A stretch of 64,000 nt of DNA from Pedobacter sp. W3I1 (GTDB lineage: Bacteria > Bacteroidota > Bacteroidia > Sphingobacteriales > Sphingobacteriaceae). The notes below the pieces were generated by a model that was not told where the DNA came from, made no database searches, and saw only the letters and a list, made by a program, of their open reading frames with translations. Position 1 is the stretch's first letter, and each line of letters starts with the position of its first letter. The position numbers and the translations under genes were made by a program. The stretch lies in assembly GCF_030816015.1 (NCBI RefSeq), contig NZ_JAUSXN010000001.1, positions 4,960,001 through 5,024,000 of the forward strand, read 5' to 3'. Positions 17,401-26,623 of the stretch are shown here, in pieces.

Positions 17401-17422
17401 CTGATGCTTTGTAATTGAGCTG

Positions 17423-17430
17423 CAAAATTA
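17423..17430 (-). promoter_or_regulatory. Candidate -7 box of miaE
   Basis: TAATTTTG on the minus strand matches TAnnTTTG, 22 nt from the ATG at 17400. Confidence 0.4.
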
Positions 17431-17554
17431 ATAATATTTAAGATACGTTTAATATCTCCCGCAGATTTAAAAGATTATGCAGATTTTACATTTCACTCCG
17501 CGAAAATCACATTTATCTACGGGAGCCAAAAAAAAGAACTTATTTTGCAGGGAA

Positions 17555-18790
17555 ATGAATACAAGTGCTAAGAAATTATTAATAATTGGATTGGTCTGGC
17601 CCGAACCCACTTCATCGGCGGCAGGCACAAGGATGATCCAATTGGTTGATCTATTTCTGTCAAAAGATTATCAAATCACTTTTGCATCGGCAGCATCGAA
17701 AAGCGAATTCAGTTATGATTTTAGTAAGATTAGTATTGTTGAGCAACAAATCAAACTAAACGATGAAAGTTTTAATGTATTTCTGAAAGAATTAAACCCG
17801 GAAATGGTACTGTTCGACCGCTTTATGGTAGAAGAACAATATGGCTGGCGGGTGCAACAGGAATGCCCTAATGCACTTAGGGTTTTAGACACCGAAGATT
17901 TACATTGCCTGAGAAGTGCCCGACAACAAAGCGACAAGAAAAAACAAGTTTTAGATTTATTTTCAGATACGGCTAAAAGAGAAATTGCTTCAATTTTACG
18001 TTGCGATTTATCTATAATGATTTCAGAAGTGGAGATAGATATCCTGAAAAATCAATTTAAAATCGATCCTTCACTGATCTATTATTTACCCTTTCTCGAA
18101 GAAGAAATCGATCAGCAGGTTATCGAAAAATGGATTCCCTTTGAAAATCGGACAGATTTTGTTTTCATTGGCAATTTCCTTCACGAACCCAACTGGAATA
18201 CCGTTCAGGTTTTAAAAACCAAGATCTGGCCTTCACTTCGCAAAAAAATTCCTAATGCGAGTATGAATATATATGGATCTTATGCATCGCAGAAAATTTT
18301 GCAACTGGATAATAAAAGTGAAAGATTCTTAATTAAAGGAAGAGCTATAGACGCAAAGGAAACCATTTCAAAACATAAAATATTGCTAGCTCCAATTCAG
18401 TTTGGCGCAGGTGTAAAAGGTAAATTTATTGATGCCATGTGCGTTGGTACGCCATCGGTTACCACATCCGTTGGTGCAGAAGCCATGAGAGGCAATTTAG
18501 ATTGGAATGGTAGCATCGAAGATGATTTAGAACTGTTTATAGATGAAGCTGTGAAGTTATACCAGGATCAAAATGCCTGGAGAATTGCACAACAGAATGG
18601 CGTACAGATTATTAACCAAAGGTATTCGGCGAAATATTTTGCCGACCCATTCATAGAAGAAATTGAAAGGTTATCTTTAGATTTAATTGCACACAGACAA
18701 AATAATTTTTTCGGACAGATATTAAATCACCACACGGCACAGAGCACCAAATACATGAGTTTGTGGATTGAAGAGAAGAATAAGAGATAG
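17555..18790 (+). CDS. Glycosyltransferase (GT-B fold)
   Basis: 411 aa from the ATG at 17555; the longer frame from 17477 covers a dispersed CCGCAGATTTAAAAGATTA-type repeat and is unlikely. N-terminal Rossmann start (KKLLIIGLVWPEPTSSAAGTRM) and a C-terminal donor-binding lobe (FVFIGNFLHEPNWNTVQVL; LLAPIQFGAGVKGKFIDAM) typical of group 1/family 4-like transferases. No signal peptide or membrane helix, so it acts on the cytoplasmic side. Acceptor and sugar are unknown; no polysaccharide cluster surrounds it. Confidence 0.82.
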   Translation: MNTSAKKLLIIGLVWPEPTSSAAGTRMIQLVDLFLSKDYQITFASAASKSEFSYDFSKISIVEQQIKLNDESFNVFLKELNPEMVLFDRFMVEEQYGWRVQQECPNALRVLDTEDLHCLRSARQQSDKKKQVLDLFSDTAKREIASILRCDLSIMISEVEIDILKNQFKIDPSLIYYLPFLEEEIDQQVIEKWIPFENRTDFVFIGNFLHEPNWNTVQVLKTKIWPSLRKKIPNASMNIYGSYASQKILQLDNKSERFLIKGRAIDAKETISKHKILLAPIQFGAGVKGKFIDAMCVGTPSVTTSVGAEAMRGNLDWNGSIEDDLELFIDEAVKLYQDQNAWRIAQQNGVQIINQRYSAKYFADPFIEEIERLSLDLIAHRQNNFFGQILNHHTAQSTKYMSLWIEEKNKR

Positions 18791-18941
18791 TCCAGAGTCT
18801 TTAGTCCGAAGTCGGGAGTCGGAAGTCCGAAGATATAGTAGTACTAATAAAGCCCCTAGTCTTCCAACTTTCTGACCTCCGACCCCGGACTTTTTCAACT
18901 AAAACTTACAACTTAACAACAATTTTAGCACAACATTATTG
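18791..18941. repeat. Dispersed inverted repeat (GTCCGAAGTCGGGAG type)
   Basis: GAGTCTTTAGTCCGAAGTCGG and its rough complement CCGACCCCGGAC flank a short AT-rich centre. A second copy of this element is between hmgA and hppD (54450-54615). Confidence 0.6.
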
Positions 18942-18949
18942 TAAATTTG
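18942..18949 (+). promoter_or_regulatory. -7 box of hscA
   Basis: TAAATTTG ends 5 nt before the ATG at 18955, predicting a leaderless mRNA. Confidence 0.5.
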
Positions 18950-18954
18950 CAGCC

Positions 18955-20811
18955 ATGGCAAAAATATCAATTAACCTTGCTACAGGTTCGTTTCAGAAGG
19001 AAGAAATTATAGTTGGAATAGATTTAGGTACAACCAATAGTTTGGTCGCATTTATCAATCCAGATAAGAATCCGCAGGTAATTAACGATGCAGGTAAAGG
19101 AATATTAGTACCTTCTGTGGTATATTTTAACAACCAGAACGAAGCCATTGTGGGTAACGAGGCTAAAGAATACTTAACCACCGATCCTTCAAACACTATT
19201 TTTTCGGTAAAAAGATTACTTGGCCGTTCTTATAAAGACGTAGCCGAACATAAGGATATTTTCTCTTACAAAATTATAGACGATGATAGTGATGCTTTGG
19301 TGAAAATCCATGCAGGCGATCGTTTCTACACCCCTATCGAATTATCAGCAGAAATTTTGAAAGAGCTTAAAGCAAGAGCAGAACACGCTCTAAAAACTCC
19401 TGTTAACAGAGCTGTAATCACTGTTCCGGCATATTTTAATGATAGTCAGCGCCAGGCCACCAGAGATGCTGGAAAACTGGCCGGTTTAGATGTCATGCGT
19501 ATTGTAAACGAACCTACCGCAGCAAGTTTGGCTTATGGAATCGGCTTAGATCCATCGCAACAAAAAACAATTGCGGTATACGACTTAGGCGGAGGAACAT
19601 TTGATGTTTCTATTCTACAGATCCAAAATGGAATTTTTGAAGTTTTGGCGACAAACGGAAATACTTATTTAGGGGGCGATGATTTCGACCGCGCCATTTT
19701 AAATTATTGGCTTACGAAAAACAACCTTGATGTAGCTGTAGTTGCTCAAGACAATATTTTGATGCAAACTTTACGCCTACAGGCTGAGGCTGCTAAAAAA
19801 GCATTATCAACCCAGAATTTATACAACGAAAAGGTTGGCGAGATTTGGTGTACATTGGATAAACAAACCTTTGAGCAGTTAATTTCAGCAAAGGTTGAGG
19901 AGACCATCACCGCCTGTAAAAATGCATTAAAGGATGCAGATTTATCTGCCAGTGATATAGATGAGGTAATTTTAGTGGGAGGTTCTACCCGTACACCTTA
20001 TGTAAAACAGGCTGTAGAAAATTTCTTTGGTAAAAAACCACAAGACAACATTAATCCTGATGAGGTAGTAGCACTTGGTGCAGCCATTCAGGCCGATGTT
20101 TTGGCCGGAAACCGTTCTGATATTTTATTGTTAGATGTTACACCACTTTCTTTAGGTATCGAAACCATGGGTGGCCTGATGGATGTAATTATTGCCCGTA
20201 ACAGCAAAGTACCTACTAAAGCGGGTCGCCAATACACTACTTCTGTAGATGGACAGGTAAATATGAAGATCTCTGTTTACCAGGGAGAACGCGATTTAGT
20301 GAAAGAAAATAGAAAATTGGCTGAGTTCGACTTAAAAGGAATCCCTGCAATGCCTGCTGGTTTACCAAAAGTCGACATCAATTTTTTACTGAATGCCGAT
20401 GGAATTTTAACCGTGCAGGCCATTGAGTTACGTTCCGGTGTTAAACAAGAGATAGAAATTACGCCAAGTTATGGCTTAAGTGACGATACCGTAGAGAAAA
20501 TGCTCCTTGATAGCATAGAACATGCTAAAAGTGATGTAGAACAACGTATGCTTATTGAAGCGAGAAGCGAGGGCGAACAATTGCTTTACACAGCAGAACG
20601 TTTTATCGAAAAACATGCTGAGCATTTAACGGCGACCGAAATTGCAGAAACCAAAGTACACATCGAAGCACTTAAAACGGCTTTAGCTACTCAAGAAAAA
20701 GATACCATTTTGAAGAAAGCAGACGAGCTGAACGAATTTACCCGCCCTTTTGCCGAACGGGTAATGGACGCAGCGATTTCTACAGCAATGAAAGGTAAAA
20801 AGATAGAGTAG
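18955..20811 (+). CDS. hscA: Hsp70-type chaperone HscA (Fe-S cluster assembly)
   Basis: 618 aa. Nucleotide-binding domain motifs GIDLGTTNSLVA (21-32) and DLGGGTFDVS, linker and substrate domain from about DVTPLSLGIETMGG. The roughly 18-residue extension before the phosphate-1 motif, and the short C-terminus without a DnaK-type EEVD-like tail, fit HscA rather than DnaK. HscA with HscB helps transfer clusters from the IscU scaffold. No isc or suf gene adjoins it, so the subfamily call is by sequence shape alone. Confidence 0.85.
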   Translation: MAKISINLATGSFQKEEIIVGIDLGTTNSLVAFINPDKNPQVINDAGKGILVPSVVYFNNQNEAIVGNEAKEYLTTDPSNTIFSVKRLLGRSYKDVAEHKDIFSYKIIDDDSDALVKIHAGDRFYTPIELSAEILKELKARAEHALKTPVNRAVITVPAYFNDSQRQATRDAGKLAGLDVMRIVNEPTAASLAYGIGLDPSQQKTIAVYDLGGGTFDVSILQIQNGIFEVLATNGNTYLGGDDFDRAILNYWLTKNNLDVAVVAQDNILMQTLRLQAEAAKKALSTQNLYNEKVGEIWCTLDKQTFEQLISAKVEETITACKNALKDADLSASDIDEVILVGGSTRTPYVKQAVENFFGKKPQDNINPDEVVALGAAIQADVLAGNRSDILLLDVTPLSLGIETMGGLMDVIIARNSKVPTKAGRQYTTSVDGQVNMKISVYQGERDLVKENRKLAEFDLKGIPAMPAGLPKVDINFLLNADGILTVQAIELRSGVKQEIEITPSYGLSDDTVEKMLLDSIEHAKSDVEQRMLIEARSEGEQLLYTAERFIEKHAEHLTATEIAETKVHIEALKTALATQEKDTILKKADELNEFTRPFAERVMDAAISTAMKGKKIE

Positions 20812-21288
20812 CCAGTTTTCAATTGTCAGTTTTCAACCTCGACACGTCATCCTGAATTTGTTTCAGGATCTTTCTTAGTATTCCAGGAGCAGTCGTCATT
20901 CTGAACTTGTTTCAGAATCTTTCCAGATATAAGCTGAATGATCTTATGTTCCTTATATGGTTCGAATAAGCTTAAGATCTTCATTCCGAACTTTTATTTG
21001 GAAAGCAATGCCAATGCTCCTTGGCTCCGAAAGCCCCGCTTACCGCTTTATCCCGATGAAAAGATCGGGATGCTCGCTATAATCGGGTTTAGCTAACCCG
21101 GGTAGGCATAAAAAACCGAGGTTGCATTGTGCATAAACTAAAAACAATAATTATCTTCGGTTAAGGATCAGTCCATGCATCCCCTGCTGTTTAACCTATG
21201 AATCAAATTAAAATCTCAAAGGATGAGCAAAGTAATTGATGGTGTTTATAACGGATTTATTTCTATGAAGCTGTAAAAGTCAACCCTT
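20812..21288. repeat. Gene-free interval with several dispersed palindromes
   Basis: Two copies of a GTCATCCTGAA/TTTCAGGATCTTT palindrome (20846-20874 and 20893-20924), then copy 2 of the GCCCCGC...CGGGTTTA repeat at 21029-21092 with an internal CCCGATGAAAAGATCGGG hairpin. Two mini-ORFs (13 and 17 codons) before 21289 have no support. Confidence 0.6.
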
Positions 21289-21738
21289 ATGTCAAACATG
21301 ATCACATCAATAAAAGTTAAAGACAATGCGAACTTGGCACTTATAGTAATTCCATTTTGTGTGTTCCCCTTAGTCTTTATGGGCATAGCCTCTTTGATAG
21401 ACTTTAATTATATTTTAACCCTTATTATCTTGGTAATTCTATATACTGGATACTTAATCCTTGTATTAAAGTATCTAAAGAACCAAGAAGAAGTTTATGC
21501 GATTACAGCCACAGCGCATGAAATCTCTTTTAAAGATCTTGGCACTTATAAATGGTCAGAGATTAGAAGTATTAAAGCTAAAACTGAATACAACCTATTA
21601 ATTGATAAAAATAGGAGCAAATTTCTTGACATTTCATTATTAAATGGGAAAAACTTCATGATCAATGCGACCAATTTCGATTATCCCAACCATGAACTTG
21701 AAAGCATTTTTAAAACTTTAGGTAAACTGGGCGATTAA
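21289..21738 (+). CDS. Hypothetical membrane protein with PH-like C-terminal part
   Basis: 149 aa. Two adjacent transmembrane helices (about 17-38 and 43-62), then a soluble beta-rich segment (ITATAHEISFKDLGTYKWSEI, FLDISLLNGKNFMI) that resembles bacterial pleckstrin-homology-like domains of YcxB/PH_6 type. The function is not known. It is a stand-alone gene. Confidence 0.62.
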   Translation: MSNMITSIKVKDNANLALIVIPFCVFPLVFMGIASLIDFNYILTLIILVILYTGYLILVLKYLKNQEEVYAITATAHEISFKDLGTYKWSEIRSIKAKTEYNLLIDKNRSKFLDISLLNGKNFMINATNFDYPNHELESIFKTLGKLGD

Positions 21739-21799
21739 ATTATAAATCCTTTCATCTCTTTTCTTACCATACATCAAAAACCACCAAACCCTTATCCAT

Positions 21800-21807
21800 T
21801 AACTTTG
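21800..21807 (+). promoter_or_regulatory. Candidate -7 box of the LLM oxidoreductase gene
   Basis: TAACTTTG matches TAnnTTTG, 17 nt before the ATG at 21825. Confidence 0.4.
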
Positions 21808-21824
21808 TTGAAATTATTAATATT

Positions 21825-22856
21825 ATGGAATTAGGTATCGGTATGTTTGGCGATTTGCAGATTAATGCAAAAGGAGAAATTCAACCCGCGCAGCAAAGAC
21901 TTCAGGAAATTATAGCAGAAATAAAACTAATGGACGAGGTTGGTTTAGATTTCTATGGCATTGGCGAACACCATCGCCCTGATTACGCCGTATCGAGTCC
22001 TGAAATTATATTGGCTGCCGCAGCTACTGTTACCAAAAACATCAAACTAAGCAGTGCGGTTTCGGTTTTAAGTTCATCCGATCCGGTTAAATTGTATCAA
22101 AATTTTGCCACAATAGATTTAATCTCAAATGGCAGGGCCGAATTAATGGCTGGTCGCGGCAGTTTTATTGAGTCGTTTCCCCTGTTTGGCTACAATCTTC
22201 AAGATTACGACGAGCTTTACGAAGAGAAGTTAGATTTACTCCTTAAAATAAACGCAGCGCCCAAAATTACTTGGAAAGGTAAATTCAGACCAGAGTTGAA
22301 TAACCAGGAAGTATTGCCAAGAGCTATAAACGACAAGCTAAAGATATGGGTGGCCGTTGGTGGAACACCAGAATCAGTAGAACGTGCTGGTAGATTAGGC
22401 TTACCTGTAATGTTTGCCATCATCGGCGGTCAGCCCATTCAGTTTAAGCCGCTTTTCGATTACTATAAAAGAGTTTATGAAGCTTATGGACATGACATGA
22501 AAAAGTTCGAAGTAGGCGTTCACATGCATTCCTTATTTGGTGAGGACAGTAATGCAATTGCCGATTATTATTATCCACTTTATTCAGCCCAGATGAACAG
22601 GATTGGAAAATCGCGCGGTTGGGCACCTTATCAACGCAACCAGTTCGATACTGGCCGGAGCAGTAGCGGTGCGTTAATTATTGGCGATGTAAACGAATCG
22701 GTGGAGAAGATTTTAGCCATGGAAGAAACTTTTGGTTTAACACGTTTCTCCGCACACATGGACGTAGGCGGGCCATCTCATGCAGCTTTGATGAAATCAA
22801 TTGAGTTATTCGGTAGCAAGATTGCACCTAAAGTACGCGAAGCTTTAAATAAATAA
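21825..22856 (+). CDS. Luciferase-like (LLM class) flavin-dependent oxidoreductase
   Basis: 343 aa, TIM-barrel bacterial luciferase family. Typical features are the N-terminal strand MELGIGMFGDL, GIGEHHRPDYAVSSPEI, LSSAVSVLSSSDPVKLYQNFATIDLIS and the GRAELMAGRGSF motif. These enzymes use reduced FMN to oxidise small organic substrates; the substrate cannot be told. A TAACTTTG promoter box is at 21800-21807. It converges with the DUF4395 gene, one base apart. Confidence 0.85.
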   Translation: MELGIGMFGDLQINAKGEIQPAQQRLQEIIAEIKLMDEVGLDFYGIGEHHRPDYAVSSPEIILAAAATVTKNIKLSSAVSVLSSSDPVKLYQNFATIDLISNGRAELMAGRGSFIESFPLFGYNLQDYDELYEEKLDLLLKINAAPKITWKGKFRPELNNQEVLPRAINDKLKIWVAVGGTPESVERAGRLGLPVMFAIIGGQPIQFKPLFDYYKRVYEAYGHDMKKFEVGVHMHSLFGEDSNAIADYYYPLYSAQMNRIGKSRGWAPYQRNQFDTGRSSSGALIIGDVNESVEKILAMEETFGLTRFSAHMDVGGPSHAALMKSIELFGSKIAPKVREALNK

Positions 22857-22857
22857 A

Positions 22858-23301
22858 TTAAGCCTCTTTCTTTTTAGTGAAAATCTGCAAAAAAGAATAG
22901 ATATAACAGCCTACACAAACGGCGAATAAGCTCTCTAACAAAGCGAAAACGATCATGATGGAGGTAAAAATTAGCGCTGCATTATAAAAATCAAATAAAA
23001 ATACCGCGGTAATTAGAAGGCAAAATATAAAGCCTAAGGTTGCCGCGAACTTTTTTGGGGCCAGATCCTTCATTTTCGGTGAAAGCGAAAGTCCGGCAGA
23101 TATTTTAATGGCGATAAATTTCAACAAACTAAATTTACCTGTTGTAAATGCTCTCAAGGCAAAATCAAATATCAGAAAAACAATTGCCCAATAATTTGAA
23201 AACACAACACAAGTAATTGCGATCACCGCAACCATTAAGGCAATAATCCTAACTACATTCTCATTTACTCTTTCTGCAGATATTGGGCAAGATAATTCCA
23301 T
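22858..23301 (-). CDS. DUF4395 family membrane protein
   Basis: 147 aa from the ATG at 23301 (MELSCPISAERVNENVVRI). The longer frame to 23421 runs into a dispersed GC-rich repeat and is rejected. The N-terminal CPI...RVNEN...R motif and four transmembrane helices identify DUF4395. The C-terminus carries CVGCYIYSFL with two Cys three residues apart, typical of this family and perhaps redox-active. DUF4395 genes often accompany thioredoxin-like or rhodanese genes; none is adjacent here. Confidence 0.8.
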   Translation of the reverse strand: MELSCPISAERVNENVVRIIALMVAVIAITCVVFSNYWAIVFLIFDFALRAFTTGKFSLLKFIAIKISAGLSLSPKMKDLAPKKFAATLGFIFCLLITAVFLFDFYNAALIFTSIMIVFALLESLFAVCVGCYIYSFLQIFTKKKEA

Positions 23302-23328
23302 GGGGATAAATTTAACAAATTTATTAAC

Positions 23329-23554
23329 CACCCCCAACCCCTCCTTGAAAATAAGGAGGGGAGCTGATTCACCTAGTAAATTATATACAGCAAAATGTTC
23401 ATTCCAACGACTAACCCGCACATCTTTGGAAGGGAGCTATTTCATCTTGTAAAATGTATAGCAAAAGGGTTCAAACTATAAACTCTAATAACAGGAACAG
23501 ATCTTGCCTCAGCAGTTCCTACTCCCCTCCTGTTTTAGGAGGGGCAAGGGGTGG
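23329..23554. repeat. Inverted pair of AACCCCTCC repeats
   Basis: CCACCCCCAACCCCTCC with its own AAGGAGGGG hairpin arm (23329-23364) and an opposite-facing copy CTCCCCTCCTGTTTTAGGAG... ending AAGGGGTGG (23519-23554) enclose about 150 nt of unremarkable sequence. No gene lies in the 373-nt gap. Confidence 0.65.
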
Positions 23555-23674
23555 AAAACTAAGTAAAATTAAATTAAAATTATTGTCCAAATCGCCCCCT
23601 TAAATCGTCACTTTTAAACCTTACGCAGCCTAAAAATCTTGCCTAACTTGTGGCAACAAAAAGACTTATATAAA

Positions 23675-24100
23675 ATGACAAAACCACTTGTAACATGTCT
23701 TTGGTTTGACGGACAAGCCGAAGCAGCAGCAAAATACTATTGTACAGTATTTAAAGATTCTAAAATTACGCAGGTTACTCCCATGGTAGTTACTTTCGAA
23801 TTAAATGGAAATAAATTTATGGGCCTTAACGGCGGTCCGCAATTTAAGTTCGATGAAGCCATTTCTCTTATGGTAAACTGCGATAGTCAGGATGAAATAG
23901 ACTATTACTGGGATACTTTTATAAATGATGGCGGTACAGAGAGTGCTTGCGGATGGTTAAAAGATAAATTCGGACTTTCATGGCAGATTGTTCCATCAAA
24001 CATCGGTGAGCTAATGGCAGATCCCGAAAGAGCAAAAAGAGTTATGGATGTGGTGATGCAGATGAAAAAGCTTGATATGAAAAAAATGGAAAATGCATAA
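23675..24100 (+). CDS. VOC superfamily protein (PhnB/YjdN-like)
   Basis: 141 aa from the ATG at 23675 (MTKPLVTCLWFDGQAEAAAKYY). The pattern (FKDSKITQVTPMVVTFELNGNKFMGLNGGP..., CGWLKDKFGLSWQIVP) is that of the glyoxalase-fold group often mislabelled 3-demethylubiquinone methyltransferase. Probably a dimeric metal or ligand-binding protein in the cytoplasm. It has no close partner gene; the function is unknown. Confidence 0.82.
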   Translation: MTKPLVTCLWFDGQAEAAAKYYCTVFKDSKITQVTPMVVTFELNGNKFMGLNGGPQFKFDEAISLMVNCDSQDEIDYYWDTFINDGGTESACGWLKDKFGLSWQIVPSNIGELMADPERAKRVMDVVMQMKKLDMKKMENA

Positions 24101-24153
24101 TTTTTGGCTTTTAAACCCTTAGGGTTACAAAGAAAATTGCATATCTTCGGTAT

Positions 24154-25110
24154 ATGAAAAGATTAACGATTTTAACCGCGTTAATCATCCCTATATTTCT
24201 TTGTACCTCCTGGGGTTTCTTTGCACATCAAAGGATAAATAACCTTGCTGTTTTCACTTTGCCTTCTGATATGATCGGTTTCTATAAAAAGAATATCAAA
24301 TACATTACCGAACATGCTGTTGACCCAGATAAACGCAGATATGCCGATACCTTGGAAGCACCACGGCATTACCTCGATGTGGAAAACTACGAGAAAAATA
24401 TAGATAGTATTCCCGAAAAATGGGATGATGCCCTGGCTAAATATGGCCTGAAAAAACTGAACACTGATGGTATTATCCCCTGGCAAATACAGCGCAGCTA
24501 TTATGGTTTAGTTAAAGCCTTTAAAATGCGTGATTCGGTAAAAATCTTAAAATACTCTGCAGATCTGGGCCATTACATTGGCGATGCACATGTTCCTTTA
24601 CATACTACGGCTAACCATAATGGGCAACTCACTAATCAGGTTGGTATCCACGCTTTTTGGGAAAGCCGTTTACCCGAATTGTTTTCCACTCAATACAATT
24701 TTGTTGTTGGCAAGGCATATTATATTGAAAACCCATTGCAAGAAATCTGGAAAATACTTAAACACACGCACAGTTTGGTTGATACCGTATTAACTTTCGA
24801 AGCGGAACTGAGCGCATCATTTCCTTCCGACAAAAAGTATAGTTTTTCTGAAAGGAATAATACTGTGCTTAAACAATACGCTACGGCCTATTCGAAAGCC
24901 TACCATACTAAAATGAATAACATGGTAGAAAAACAAATGCGTGCGGCTATCTTAGAGACAGGTTCATTCTGGTATTCTGCCTGGGTTGATGCAGGTCAGC
25001 CAGTGCTCAAAAACCTGATTAAAACAGCGATAGTACCTGATGAAAAAAAAGAAAGTGAAGAGATAGAAAGGAAATTTCAAAACGGTTCCCTAATTGGCAG
25101 GGAACTTTAA
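24154..25110 (+). CDS. Secreted zinc-dependent phospholipase C / S1-P1 nuclease-like protein
   Basis: 318 aa. Signal peptide, then a mature N-terminus beginning near Trp (SWGFFAHQRIN), where Trp and His would be zinc ligands as in the PLC/S1-P1 fold. Further ligands are visible in LGHYIGDAHVPLHTT and GIHAFWES. These enzymes hydrolyse phospholipids or single-stranded nucleic acids in the periplasm or outside. The substrate cannot be decided from sequence. Its stop codon directly abuts that of dedA (convergent). Confidence 0.82.
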   Translation: MKRLTILTALIIPIFLCTSWGFFAHQRINNLAVFTLPSDMIGFYKKNIKYITEHAVDPDKRRYADTLEAPRHYLDVENYEKNIDSIPEKWDDALAKYGLKKLNTDGIIPWQIQRSYYGLVKAFKMRDSVKILKYSADLGHYIGDAHVPLHTTANHNGQLTNQVGIHAFWESRLPELFSTQYNFVVGKAYYIENPLQEIWKILKHTHSLVDTVLTFEAELSASFPSDKKYSFSERNNTVLKQYATAYSKAYHTKMNNMVEKQMRAAILETGSFWYSAWVDAGQPVLKNLIKTAIVPDEKKESEEIERKFQNGSLIGREL

Positions 25111-25797
25111 TTATGATTTTGTGTCCTCTCCTTCAATAATTGCCTCAATCTTTTTAGGCTGAAAACGACTTCTGATGGCTGCCCAGATGGCAGGAACAAA
25201 CGTTACCACAGCAATAAAAATAATAACCAGTTCAAAGTTATTTTTAATTACCGGGATTTGTCCTAACAGATAGCCTCCTAACAATAATGCAACTATCCAG
25301 GCAACACCACCTACAATGTTATAATAAGTAAAACGACCGAAAGGCATTTTGGCTATTCCTGCTACAAATGGTGCAATGGTTCTAAAAATTGGAAGAAACC
25401 TGCTTAACATAATGGCCTTACCACCGTGTTTCTCAAAAAATTCGTGAGATTGATGATAATATTTAAGCTTCAAAATTTTGTTCTTTTCCTTAAACACCCC
25501 TGCACCTAAAAAACTCCCGAGTTTATAGTTAAGGGTATTTCCTAAAATTGCTGCAACAATTAAAATAACAAGCATGATCCAGATGTTTAAACCAGTTTCA
25601 TGTTCGCCTGCAATTAAAGCACCCATTGCAAAAAGCAGCGAATCGCCGGGAAGAAATGGTGTAACCACAAAACCTGTTTCGGCAAATATGATCAGAAATA
25701 AAATGAGGTAAGTCCAGGTACGATATTCATTAACAATTTCAGCTAAATGTACGTCTATATGAAGAATAAAATCTATGAGCTGCTGTAGTAGTTCCAT
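25111..25797 (-). CDS. DedA family membrane protein
   Basis: 228 aa. Conserved DedA/SNARE-associated domain with the loop FLPGDSLLFAMGAL and the signature SRFLPIFRTIAPFVAG, whose Arg residues are functionally important in characterised members. Five or so membrane segments including re-entrant loops. DedA proteins are linked to lipid carrier (undecaprenyl phosphate, phosphatidylethanolamine) flipping and envelope homeostasis. TACTTTTG at 25813-25820 is a possible promoter. Confidence 0.9.
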   Translation of the reverse strand: MELLQQLIDFILHIDVHLAEIVNEYRTWTYLILFLIIFAETGFVVTPFLPGDSLLFAMGALIAGEHETGLNIWIMLVILIVAAILGNTLNYKLGSFLGAGVFKEKNKILKLKYYHQSHEFFEKHGGKAIMLSRFLPIFRTIAPFVAGIAKMPFGRFTYYNIVGGVAWIVALLLGGYLLGQIPVIKNNFELVIIFIAVVTFVPAIWAAIRSRFQPKKIEAIIEGEDTKS

Positions 25798-25861
25798 TTA
25801 TCTAATTTTGGGCAAAAGTATGAATATCAAAGGGATTAAATGCTAGTATAATGCAATAAAA

Positions 25862-26563
25862 TTAGTTGGCAGAAATGATTCGATTTTTAAGTTCTCCCTT
25901 TTTATCACCATCCAATAAGATAAGGTAAACTCTACCATTATTAATATTAAGAGAATCTAAGCGTGGTACCACAGGCGGTGGATTTGTTGCAGTAGGATTA
26001 GTTAGTTTAAAAGCAAATTTCATGTTTTTATTAACTTTAACCTTTAAAGTTTTAATAGCTCCATATGCAATTGTAGATTCGACAGGTTTGGCCGTATTCG
26101 TGCTATCCGTAATTACAACACTTGAACCTAGCGTGTAACCAAGGTTTAAAAAAGTTAGCTTAGCTGAATCAAGATCTGGTTTTACATCATCAGTATAAAC
26201 TTTCAATTTTGCAGGATCGCCAGTTTTTTCTTTATAATAAAAAACAGAATAATTCTGTCCAATTTTAAATGTTTGATCTGCTAACGAAGCTACATCAACA
26301 CCAGTATTTATATTACGCGAAGCTATATTATAAGCAGCATCGCCAGCAACTACCACATAACTTGTATTTGTACCGTGAGCAACTGGTGTCCCAATTTGGA
26401 CCCCATTTAAATAGAAAGTTTGGGTTGTATCAGTTGAAGCGGCTTGAAAAAACCGCACTTTAGCATCACCTTCAATTAAATTATCATTTTTGATGCAGGA
26501 GCTGATTAAAACGGTAAGTGTAAGAAGAAGAAATATTTTAGGAAACAATACTTTGTTTTTCAT
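25862..26563 (-). CDS. DUF4397 lipoprotein
   Basis: 233 aa. Lipobox ISSC at about residues 20-23, then an immunoglobulin-like beta domain of the DUF4397 type (AKVRFFQAASTDTTQTFYLNG; FLNLGYTLGSSVVI). It has a tandem paralogue just upstream (26624-27301), with 60 nt between. Such proteins are predicted surface-exposed lipoproteins, perhaps adhesive or carbohydrate-binding; no experiment-level function is known to me. Confidence 0.85.
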   Translation of the reverse strand: MKNKVLFPKIFLLLTLTVLISSCIKNDNLIEGDAKVRFFQAASTDTTQTFYLNGVQIGTPVAHGTNTSYVVVAGDAAYNIASRNINTGVDVASLADQTFKIGQNYSVFYYKEKTGDPAKLKVYTDDVKPDLDSAKLTFLNLGYTLGSSVVITDSTNTAKPVESTIAYGAIKTLKVKVNKNMKFAFKLTNPTATNPPPVVPRLDSLNINNGRVYLILLDGDKKGELKNRIISAN

Positions 26564-26623
26564 AATTAATCGCTGATGCTAATAAAAACGTAAAGATAGC
26601 AGAAAGCATATTAAACTTTGAAA

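Noticed and set aside
21210..21276. Two mini-ORFs (13 and 17 codons) before the 21289 gene
   Set aside because: Too short, overlapping, with no promoter or conservation evidence.
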